Of a stretch of 58,217 bases of DNA, positions 7,544 through 15,043 are shown one piece after another. A program made the position numbers and the translations under genes. Source of the DNA: Candidatus Hermodarchaeota archaeon (GTDB taxonomy: Archaea > Asgardarchaeota > Hermodarchaeia > Hermodarchaeales > Hermodarchaeaceae); NCBI GenBank assembly GCA_016839365.1, contig JAEOUH010000063.1, positions 1 through 58,217 on the forward strand. Reading direction: 5' to 3'. The notes under the pieces were generated by a model. The model was not told where the DNA came from. It did no database searches and saw only the letters and a program-made list of their open reading frames with translations. Position 1 is the stretch's first letter. Each line of letters begins with the position of its first letter.

Positions 7544-9361
7544 TTAACTCGCTTCTTGGTGCTTTGAATGGTCGTCTTTGTCATCAGACTCTAAGACGCC
7601 CCGTAATCGCAAAGTGTCTGCTCCAATGCGTTTTTGTCTCACAATTCGGAACTTGCTAAGAATTCCAGTCTGACTAACATGGGGTCCGCTGCAGATCTCT
7701 TTAGACACGTCTCCAACCGAATAGACTTTGACTTGATCCCCATATTTTTCACCAAAGAACCCTAAAGCCCCCTGTTTCTTGGCCTCTTGCGGAGACATCG
7801 TTTCAAAGGTGATTGGTAAATCACGTTGGATGATATCATTAACCCATTTTTCAACTTGTGTAAGCTCTTTGGCTGTAAGTTTCCGGTTTAGTTGGACATC
7901 CAAGCGCAGGCGTTGTTTGGTGATATTACTTCCCTTTTGATAAACATCGGGTCCAATTAAATTGTGAAGTGCAGCGTGGAGTAAATGGGTCGCAGTATGC
8001 AGGCGGATCACTTCTTCCGAATGGTCCGCTAACCCGCTGGTGAATTTTTGCTGAGTGGCATCACGAGAGATTTGCCGATGCCGTTCAAACTCCTTTCGAA
8101 ACTCAGCTAGATCAATCTTTTGGCCATTTTCTTCTGCAATTTGCACAGTCATCTCGATGGGAAAACCATAGGTGGCAAAGAGCATGAACGCATCATTTCC
8201 GGTTAACTCGCCTTTCTCATCGAGTGTTTTTTCTGCTATTCGGAGCCCACGGCGAACTGTATTACGAAATCTTTTCTCTTCTTTTTCAATCTCGGACAAC
8301 ATATGGTCTTTGTTTCGAACAAGTTCGTCATATTCCTCACCAAGAGCTGCAAGAACTCGGGGAACTAATTCACCCAAGAAGAATCTGTCAATTCCAAGTT
8401 GAAGTCCGTGCCGAATTGCGACGCGTAACAACCGTCGTATCACGTAACCCCGCTCTAAATTAGAAGGTACTAAGCCCTGATCATCTGCAAGAGCCATCGC
8501 AGCAGATCGAATGTGATCCGCGATAATTCGAATTGACCGGAGCTGGCCTTTGGATGGGTCTGTGATTCGGGCAATCTCATAGATTTTCTCCACAATGGGC
8601 TTAAATACATCAGTCTCGTAGACACTCGGTTGCTTATTCAGGACTTGGAGAGCTCGTTCTAATCCCATTCCCGTATCGATATTCTTTTTCTTCAGTGGTG
8701 TCAGCGATCCATCCTCGCCACGATTATAGGACATAAAAACGAGATTCCAGATTTCAACAAACTTCCCACATCCACAACCTGGACGGCAATCTGCTGAACA
8801 CTTTGGGGTATTAATATCGACGAAAATCTCTGTATCCGGGCCCTGAGGGCCGGTGTCACCGAGAGCCCACCAGTTATCCTTGTAAGGCAGATAATGGATT
8901 TGGTCAGAGGAAATTCCCTGTGCTTCCCAGGCACTTGCTGCTTCCTTATCTGGTGGCACCTGTTCATCTCCTTCGAACACTGTGAAATGTAAAACTTGTT
9001 TTTCTAGCCCTAAGCCAATTTTGGGGTCAAGGAGAAACTCCATTGCCATTTCGATAGCTTCTTTTTTCCAATAATCACCTAGGGACCAGTTACCTAGCAT
9101 CTCAAAGAAGGTAAGATGGAATGTATCACCTACTTCATTTATGTCATCGGTTCTAATGCACTTTTGGACGTTTACTAGCCGTTTGCCATCTGGATGGGGT
9201 TGGCCAAGTAAATATGGGACCAAAGGCTGCATGCCTGCACTTTGAAAGAGGACGGTGGGGTCTAATTGCGGAATGAGCGACGCTGAGGGGATGACAGCAT
9301 GACCCCTTTCTTGAAAGAACTTCAAGTAGCGCCTTCGAAGTTCTGTTGCTGTCATTTGCAT
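7544..9361 (-). CDS. alaS: Alanyl-tRNA synthetase, short bacterial type
   Basis: AlaRS charges tRNA-Ala and edits mischarged Ser/Gly. The class II catalytic core begins at the N-terminus (SASLIP, then FFEMLGNWSLGDY), followed by the tRNA-recognition helices and an editing domain with HTATH near residue 453 and CSGPH near 556, which supply the zinc-type ligands. The protein stops about 40 residues later and lacks the C-Ala oligomerisation and tRNA-elbow domain, so it is about 605 residues rather than the usual 870-900. The opening motifs and the short form resemble AlaRS of CPR/Patescibacteria rather than archaeal AlaRS, which suggests transfer. ATG 9361 has a GAGG ribosome-binding site. Confidence 0.9.
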   Translation of the reverse strand: MQMTATELRRRYLKFFQERGHAVIPSASLIPQLDPTVLFQSAGMQPLVPYLLGQPHPDGKRLVNVQKCIRTDDINEVGDTFHLTFFEMLGNWSLGDYWKKEAIEMAMEFLLDPKIGLGLEKQVLHFTVFEGDEQVPPDKEAASAWEAQGISSDQIHYLPYKDNWWALGDTGPQGPDTEIFVDINTPKCSADCRPGCGCGKFVEIWNLVFMSYNRGEDGSLTPLKKKNIDTGMGLERALQVLNKQPSVYETDVFKPIVEKIYEIARITDPSKGQLRSIRIIADHIRSAAMALADDQGLVPSNLERGYVIRRLLRVAIRHGLQLGIDRFFLGELVPRVLAALGEEYDELVRNKDHMLSEIEKEEKRFRNTVRRGLRIAEKTLDEKGELTGNDAFMLFATYGFPIEMTVQIAEENGQKIDLAEFRKEFERHRQISRDATQQKFTSGLADHSEEVIRLHTATHLLHAALHNLIGPDVYQKGSNITKQRLRLDVQLNRKLTAKELTQVEKWVNDIIQRDLPITFETMSPQEAKKQGALGFFGEKYGDQVKVYSVGDVSKEICSGPHVSQTGILSKFRIVRQKRIGADTLRLRGVLESDDKDDHSKHQEAS

Positions 9362-9420
9362 GGCTAGCGTCCTCACTGGGTATGCTCAGAACAAAATAAA
9401 GCTCTTTAATCATTCGGCTC

Positions 9421-9741
9421 TTATCGGCGGGTGTATTTCACAGCTTCATCATAACCTTTCCATCGGATTCGCTGACCTGAAATCCAAAAAATCAAAAGAA
9501 TAACCACGATTGCTGGGAGTACAAGCCAGACGAACTCAACTGCTGCATCAAGTGGCGAGACGATTGTTTCAGATGAAAGGATTTGTGGATCTGTAAGCCC
9601 CTGGATGAACGGGGATGCTGGTCCCATCATATGATGGACTACGAACGGAAGAATCATCACCGTTATTCCAATTGCAATACCCGCTACCGAATACAGAATT
9701 TGTCGCCGATATCGCTTCTTTGCTGCTCCTTTCGACACCAT
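9421..9741 (-). CDS. Small two-helix membrane protein
   Basis: A 106-residue protein with a basic N-terminus, a first membrane helix at about 15-35, an exported loop of about 40 residues and a second helix at about 65-88, then a basic cytosolic tail. AAAGGTG directly precedes the ATG at good spacing. It lies between the membrane HTH protein gene and AlaRS on the same strand, so the three may be co-transcribed. No family recognised. Confidence 0.7.
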   Translation of the reverse strand: MVSKGAAKKRYRRQILYSVAGIAIGITVMILPFVVHHMMGPASPFIQGLTDPQILSSETIVSPLDAAVEFVWLVLPAIVVILLIFWISGQRIRWKGYDEAVKYTRR

Positions 9742-9796
9742 AATTCACCTTTCCTATTGATTGGATTCAATATTAGACTACGGTTTAGAACACCTC

Positions 9797-10252
9797 TCAT
9801 GGTAGATTCTTGTACGCTCGCCAGGTCTCAAACCAAAACAGAGCCGATGCAGTACCGCCAAAAAGCCAGGCGGCAACATTCGCAAAGGTGAGATGCTGTG
9901 GATATACGAGAAGGTAGATGATTAGTGCCGTCGTGAAGAAAGCTGCATAGAGTAAGTGTCGTGGTAATGCCCGATGTCCAACCCAAATGAACTGTTTTAG
10001 CACTCCGACTTGGACCACCTCTTCCACTTCATACTCTCCTCGCTCTCGGCGAACTAGTCCCAATTCTACTAGCTTGTCTAGATGATAGGCAGCTAAACTG
10101 GGAGATGATAAGTCCAGTTTCCGTTGTAGTTCTCGTGGTCCCATCGGCTCTTTGGTAGATAATAGCTCGAAGTACACACGGAGGGTGCGACCGCGGAGTT
10201 CCGACTCTAAATCAAACGCATGGCGCCGTTCTTGATTGGGTTTTTGATTCAA
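9797..10252 (-). CDS. Membrane-anchored winged-helix regulator
   Basis: The first 85 residues form an ArsR-like winged helix: a helix with GRTLRVYFEL, a recognition segment PSLAAYHLDKLVELGLV, and a charged wing. Two transmembrane helices follow (about 100-120 and 123-143) with a short cytosolic tail. Such proteins can sense the membrane or pair with a membrane partner while binding DNA. The start is TTG 10252, identified by a strong GGAGGG ribosome-binding site 9 bases upstream. The adjacent small membrane protein downstream (9421-9741) may be its partner; that is inference. Confidence 0.78.
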   Translation of the reverse strand: MNQKPNQERRHAFDLESELRGRTLRVYFELLSTKEPMGPRELQRKLDLSSPSLAAYHLDKLVELGLVRRERGEYEVEEVVQVGVLKQFIWVGHRALPRHLLYAAFFTTALIIYLLVYPQHLTFANVAAWLFGGTASALFWFETWRAYKNLP

Positions 10253-10436
10253 TGAAATTAACCCTCCTATTCCAGATGGTTTAAGGTCTACAACTCTTTT
10301 TTTGGTAACTTATTCATTAATAGGGTGGTTGGGGCTCCTCCTCTCACTTTTTTGGTTTAACAACTGTTCTAAAATGTAGTTTTTTGAATCTGTCATTCGC
10401 TAATTCCTGTGAAGGGTAACAAAAGGAGATTACAAA

Positions 10437-11111
10437 ATGACCATACTTCAAAAATTCAAGGAAACTTTACTCCGGATAAGTGGGTACCTAATACCCCTTG
10501 TTCAGCAGATTCCAACACTGGGTATCTATACTGGGTTGATGACACTACCTCTGTTAGCTGTTCTTGCCATTCTTTTTATGCAGTTTCCAATCAACATTGT
10601 TGGAATGGTTGCAGAACTCATTACTATGAGTCTCATGTCGATTAGCGTCCTTATTGCCAATCTAATAACATTCGTTGGACTTTTTCTCACAGTCTATTCA
10701 GTCATCTACTTGCAACGCCATAAAAAGGAGGGATTGGTCACCACAGGACCCTACCGGTTCATTCGTCATCCCCAATACACCGGATTTCTTCTCATCACAT
10801 TGGGGCTGACTGTATTTAGTTACTGGTGGCTATCCAACACCTTTGGCATTGGTTGGCTCTCTAAGGAAGCAACTGTGGCAGTTTGGTTCATTCAACTTGG
10901 TATCTATCTAGCTCTTGCTCTGGTTGAAGAATCTTATCTACTGAAGACGGTTGGTGAACACTATACCGCTTACAAGAAGACCACATCTTTCTTCATTCCA
11001 ATCGGAAGGGTAAACCGTTTTGATATCCCAATCTCAATTGGAATTCTAAGCATTGTCATGTTCTTGCTAATTCTCGTCCAAGCAATCGGGAATCCGTTCA
11101 TATTCTCCTAA
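10437..11111 (+). CDS. Isoprenylcysteine carboxyl methyltransferase-like membrane protein
   Basis: About 224 residues with five or six transmembrane helices. Diagnostic ICMT/PEMT motifs are present: GPYRFIRHPQYTG near residue 102, and a C-terminal EESYLLKTVGEHYTAYKK segment, which together bind S-adenosylmethionine at the membrane face. In eukaryotes ICMT methylates prenylated cysteines; the many prokaryotic members methylate unknown membrane or isoprenoid substrates. A clear AAAGGAG ribosome-binding site precedes ATG 10437. A C-terminal hydrophobic helix follows the catalytic core. Confidence 0.82.
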   Translation: MTILQKFKETLLRISGYLIPLVQQIPTLGIYTGLMTLPLLAVLAILFMQFPINIVGMVAELITMSLMSISVLIANLITFVGLFLTVYSVIYLQRHKKEGLVTTGPYRFIRHPQYTGFLLITLGLTVFSYWWLSNTFGIGWLSKEATVAVWFIQLGIYLALALVEESYLLKTVGEHYTAYKKTTSFFIPIGRVNRFDIPISIGILSIVMFLLILVQAIGNPFIFS

Positions 11112-11200
11112 AGAGAAAAAACGAACACCCTCAACCCTACAGACTTAAGAGCAGAATCTACCATCCCTTTCCTTGAATGTCCCCAATTCACTTATGAGAA

Positions 11201-12013
11201 GTGCCCCAAATGCTTGTAAAACCTCCTGAAAAAGTAGCAATCGGCATGATAGGCGGAACGGGTGTGTATGATCCCGAAGTATTCACAGATATGAACGAAT
11301 ACAAGATTTACACGCCGTTTGGTTCTCCTTCCGATAAGATCATGGTCGGGTCTTTGGGAACGCAACGTGTGGCTTTCATCCCTCGGCATGGTCGAGGTCA
11401 TAATTATCCCCCCCATCTGGTGAATTATCGAGCCAACATATGGGCTCTCAAATCATTGGGTGTAACACGACTCATCACCGTTTCAGCTGTAGGAAGCCTC
11501 AAAGACGAAATCAAACCCGGTGATCTCTTCATCCCTGATCAAGCCTTTGACTGGACGCGCAGTCGTCCACGCACCTTCTTCGAAGAGGGGCTTGTCGCCC
11601 ACGTTTCCATGGCTCATCCTTTCTGCCCTGATTTGTCCAGATTCATTGCAGACAAAGCCAAAGCACTGAAACTCCCCCACCATTATAAAGGCACTATTAT
11701 TACCATTGAGGGACCCCAATTTTCTACTATCGCGGAATCCCACTTTTACCGTGCACAAGGTTTTGACATCATCGGCATGACCCTCCATCCGGAAGTGTAT
11801 CTGGCCAGGGAAGCCCAGTTATGCTTCACAAATGTTTCAATGATTACCGACTATGATGTGTATGCCGAGAAACCCGTCAGCCATGAAGAAGTCCAGAAAA
11901 CCATGGCTGAAAACCTTGGTAAAGTCAAGAAGCTGCTCATTGACGTAATTCCCAGTATGTCCACAAAACAGGACAAATGTGAGTGTGGGAAAGCCCTCAA
12001 AGGCGCGGTTTAA
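11201..12013 (+). CDS. mtnP: S-methyl-5'-thioadenosine phosphorylase
   Basis: MTA phosphorylase splits methylthioadenosine with phosphate into adenine and methylthioribose-1-phosphate, recycling the by-product of polyamine synthesis. The family phosphate sites are visible: GGTGVYD near the start and RHGRGH near residue 70, then GPQFST and the nucleoside-binding MT...PE..LAREA segment, and TDYDVY at the base-binding site. A C-terminal tail with CxC is characteristic of several archaeal forms. The frame begins at GTG 11201, with ATG 11210 as an alternative; no strong ribosome-binding site separates them. Confidence 0.92.
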   Translation: MPQMLVKPPEKVAIGMIGGTGVYDPEVFTDMNEYKIYTPFGSPSDKIMVGSLGTQRVAFIPRHGRGHNYPPHLVNYRANIWALKSLGVTRLITVSAVGSLKDEIKPGDLFIPDQAFDWTRSRPRTFFEEGLVAHVSMAHPFCPDLSRFIADKAKALKLPHHYKGTIITIEGPQFSTIAESHFYRAQGFDIIGMTLHPEVYLAREAQLCFTNVSMITDYDVYAEKPVSHEEVQKTMAENLGKVKKLLIDVIPSMSTKQDKCECGKALKGAV

Positions 12014-12090
12014 TCCGCTAGAATGCCAAGACTTCAATTGCTGATAGTCGGCTCTTTAAACTTTTTATGGTACGCCTTCTACTCTAATTT

Positions 12091-13089
12091 ATGAATTATC
12101 AAACCCTAGCGCGTCCCGAGGTATTGGCATGGCTATTCGAGCCTGCCAATCCTAGCATTCGATACTGGGCGCTTCAACTTCTTGAAGGAAAACCACCAAC
12201 TAATCCCGACGTGCAAGAGGTCCGAGAGGCTATCCAGGAATCACCCATAGTGAAGACCTATCTAGATGCCCAAACCTCAAAAGGGTATTGGGGGAAGGAG
12301 AACCATATTTATGCCAAAAAATACACGGCCACAACCCATGTTCTTCTAATCCTGGCTGAGTTAGGTCTTTCGCGAATCCCCGAAATCGAGAAAGCAATTG
12401 AGCATTTGTTCAAATTTCAACTCAATTCAGGCCATTTCACTACTGTCCTTCCCAAAACTGCACGTGGATATGAGAGCACAATCTCCGATACTTGCTGCCT
12501 TGACGCGAACATCCTTTACTATCTTGCTCGCTTTGATTTCCTTGATGATCCACGCACCCAGAAAACCATCCAATTCTTGGTTGACCATTATAATGCGGAG
12601 GAAGGTGGATGGAAATGCCGTGCTTACCCCATCAATCCCGATGGAGTCTTCCCCCAAGCCTGCTTCATGGGGCTCTGCAAAGTGCTCAAAGCATTCTCAG
12701 TCTTCCCCTCAAAACATCGGTCAAAGAACATTAATCGCATCATCGATGATGTAGTGGAAGTCATCTTAGAAAATCAAATCTACAAGTATCTTCGCAATCC
12801 GGATGGCAGTCGAAAAGAAAAAGCTGGATGGAAACGCTTCGGCTTCCCCCTCTTCTATAACTCAGACATCTTGGATGTCCTTGTCACCCTGACTCGACTA
12901 AAGGTTAAGGACTCTCGAATAACAGATTCAATCAAGGTTGTCGTTGACGCTCAACAGGCTGATGGCAGATGGTTACTGAAGCACACCTTTAATGGCAAAT
13001 TCTGGCACGATATCGAACAAAAAGGGAAGCCTTCAAAATGGATCACTCTCCGTGCTCTATATGCACTCAAACATTTCGCTGGGAAATGA
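12091..13089 (+). CDS. Alpha/alpha-toroid protein of the squalene cyclase/prenyltransferase repeat type
   Basis: A 332-residue soluble protein of repeating helix pairs. Several helices carry the terpene-cyclase and prenyltransferase-beta spacing with glycine-tryptophan ends (KGYWG, GGWKC, GRW), which is typical of alpha/alpha toroids. There is no DxDD motif of squalene-hopene cyclase, so cyclase activity is not supported. A TTTTTATG element about 28 bases upstream and the lack of a ribosome-binding site suggest a leaderless transcript starting near ATG 12091. Function unknown. Confidence 0.7.
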   Translation: MNYQTLARPEVLAWLFEPANPSIRYWALQLLEGKPPTNPDVQEVREAIQESPIVKTYLDAQTSKGYWGKENHIYAKKYTATTHVLLILAELGLSRIPEIEKAIEHLFKFQLNSGHFTTVLPKTARGYESTISDTCCLDANILYYLARFDFLDDPRTQKTIQFLVDHYNAEEGGWKCRAYPINPDGVFPQACFMGLCKVLKAFSVFPSKHRSKNINRIIDDVVEVILENQIYKYLRNPDGSRKEKAGWKRFGFPLFYNSDILDVLVTLTRLKVKDSRITDSIKVVVDAQQADGRWLLKHTFNGKFWHDIEQKGKPSKWITLRALYALKHFAGK

Positions 13090-13158
13090 GGGGGCTAGAC
13101 ACTTTTATGGAAGTGCCACCTTGTGGGCAGGTGCCAACAATCTAGGAGCTGTCTTGGT

Positions 13159-13824
13159 ATGGTTGAGCCAATCAAATGTCAGTTCGTTGACTTTTACGAA
13201 ATCTACGATATGTCAAAACAGTTAGCCTTCAAGGTCACTGAATCTGGATATGAGCCCGACCTTCTCTTAGCCATTGCGAGGAGCGGCTTTGTGCCCGGAC
13301 GCCTGCTGTCCGACTTCATGGGGAACTCAAACCTTTATGCCCTTAAAGTTGAACACTGGCTCGACACTACTGCTGAACATCAAGAAGATGCCACCATTCC
13401 CGTTCGATCTCCTCTACCGGTCAAAGGAAAACGTGTCTTAATTGTTGATGACATTGTAGACACTGGACGTTCTGCAATCCAAACTCTCAAGTACGTCAAC
13501 GAACTTGGCGCGAAGGAAGTAAAAACAGCAGTAATGCTCTACTTGACGGTTTCAGAATATGAGCCAGATTACTACACGGTGAAAGAATCAGAATGGATCT
13601 GGTTTATCTGGTTCTGGAATCGATTCGAAGATCTCCGCAACCTCACTATCAAACTCTTTGATAATGATGGAGATCGGGTACTTAGTCTAAGAGATATCCT
13701 TGTTGGTCTAAAGAAATATTTCACCTTGGATGTTGACCAAAAGGAACTTGAACAGGTTCTTTACACCGCAGGGCGTGTCGGAAAACTTCAAGTTGATGAC
13801 CTGGACCAAATCCGCCTTCCTTAG
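13159..13824 (+). CDS. Phosphoribosyltransferase with C-terminal EF-hand pair
   Basis: The N-terminal 150 residues are a type I phosphoribosyltransferase: IARSGFVPGR near residue 35 binds pyrophosphate, and VLIVDDIVDTGRS near 95 is the PRPP loop. Such enzymes salvage purine bases or act as xanthine/guanine PRTases in archaea. The last 55 residues look like an EF-hand pair: residues 168-179 read DNDGDRVLSLRD, with acidic residues at loop positions 1, 3, 5 and 12 and leucine at 8, framed by helices; a second, degenerate loop follows about 35 residues later. Position 6 is arginine instead of glycine. ATG 13159 has GGAG about 10 bases upstream. Confidence 0.82.
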   Translation: MVEPIKCQFVDFYEIYDMSKQLAFKVTESGYEPDLLLAIARSGFVPGRLLSDFMGNSNLYALKVEHWLDTTAEHQEDATIPVRSPLPVKGKRVLIVDDIVDTGRSAIQTLKYVNELGAKEVKTAVMLYLTVSEYEPDYYTVKESEWIWFIWFWNRFEDLRNLTIKLFDNDGDRVLSLRDILVGLKKYFTLDVDQKELEQVLYTAGRVGKLQVDDLDQIRLP

Positions 13825-13902
13825 TCATCCTTTCCCTCGATACAAAAGGCTCCACTTCTAGCAGACCTCCTATTTCTTAGCATCTCGATAGGTCTTTCAG
13901 GC

Positions 13903-14856
13903 TTAAGCAAAGCCCATACTCAGTAGGAATAAAAAAAGGCCAATAGCCACAAAGGCGCCGATAAGACACGACACCATGTTAACCATGTGATTGTCCAAGA
14001 ACGGGTTACCACGAAGATAAGTGGCTTTTTCTCCACAATGGGCTTTCTTTTCGGTTTGCTTGCCGCACACATCGCAGGTCCAATGACCCTGGATTGTAGC
14101 TCCCAAAACACTGTCAACCGTACAGCCAACGATTCCGCCTGCCATTGCCACCAAAACAAACGTCACCGGAGCAATTCCTGCTAGTTCAGGCATCAACGTC
14201 GTTCCTAGCCAATTGATCCAGAAAGGTGCGGCGAGGAGCGCCGCAATTCCCCCAATGAGTAAGGTGCCAAGAAGTGTGGCAAGCTCGCCGGCCATTGAGA
14301 CGCCACCAGAGGTTCCCGGCGGAACCACCTTCCGGGGATTGGTAATCAGACGTGGAGGTTGTGGATTGAGTAATCCTATTTCTGTGGCTAGGGTATCTGC
14401 TGTTGCAGTAGCTACCGCACCTAGAAAAGCTGCAAAGGCCACCGCAATCACCAACGATGCGGGGATCACCATATAACCAACACCGACATCAATTCGACCA
14501 TACGCATTGACTTGTCCAAAGAAGAAAATCAGCGAAATCGCAAAAAGCACAATGCTTAGTGGCAACCCCCCATTTGCCAAAACGTGGGACCAATCCCTGG
14601 CCCCACCTTTTTCTTGTGCAGCACCATGTTGTCGTTTTATCTTGTATTTGTAATGAGTAAACTGGGCGGTTATCACGAAGAAGATTAGCAGAATCAAAAA
14701 CCAGGTCCACGAGGTGAGTAACCACACCGTGATGCCCAAGAAAAAGGCTGCAACAAGTCCTGATTTGGTCACGATTCGCCCCCTGTAAGCGACTACTGCC
14801 AAGATTCCCATAACGAGGATGGCAACCAGCACACTCAAGGGGTCAAATAGCAACAT
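13903..14856 (-). CDS. DUF92 family membrane protein (possible polyprenyl/phytyl-phosphate kinase)
   Basis: A 317-residue protein with about seven membrane helices. The DUF92 signature is present: a TADTLATEIG segment near residue 155 and a following PRLITNPRKVVPPGTSGGVS stretch. Plant VTE6, in the same family, phosphorylates phytyl phosphate; in archaea a role in isoprenoid phosphate salvage is plausible but not shown. A CxxC...C loop near residue 265 is an insertion before the last helix. It has weak ribosome-binding signals and stands convergent to the PRTase gene. Confidence 0.85.
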   Translation of the reverse strand: MLLFDPLSVLVAILVMGILAVVAYRGRIVTKSGLVAAFFLGITVWLLTSWTWFLILLIFFVITAQFTHYKYKIKRQHGAAQEKGGARDWSHVLANGGLPLSIVLFAISLIFFFGQVNAYGRIDVGVGYMVIPASLVIAVAFAAFLGAVATATADTLATEIGLLNPQPPRLITNPRKVVPPGTSGGVSMAGELATLLGTLLIGGIAALLAAPFWINWLGTTLMPELAGIAPVTFVLVAMAGGIVGCTVDSVLGATIQGHWTCDVCGKQTEKKAHCGEKATYLRGNPFLDNHMVNMVSCLIGAFVAIGLFLFLLSMGFA

Positions 14857-15043
14857 GGGGAATCATCTCTGAATTTAAAGTCGCACAAATATTATCGATT
14901 AGGTTTCCGGGGAAGAGGCCGCGTTGGGAAGCGTCTGATTGCTGTGTGCCTACATATTCGATATAAACCTTGCCGTTGAAGAAATAGGAAAGTCGGTGAT
15001 TGTCGAAAGAAAATGGGGTATCGACTCGAAGCTCCTATACTAG

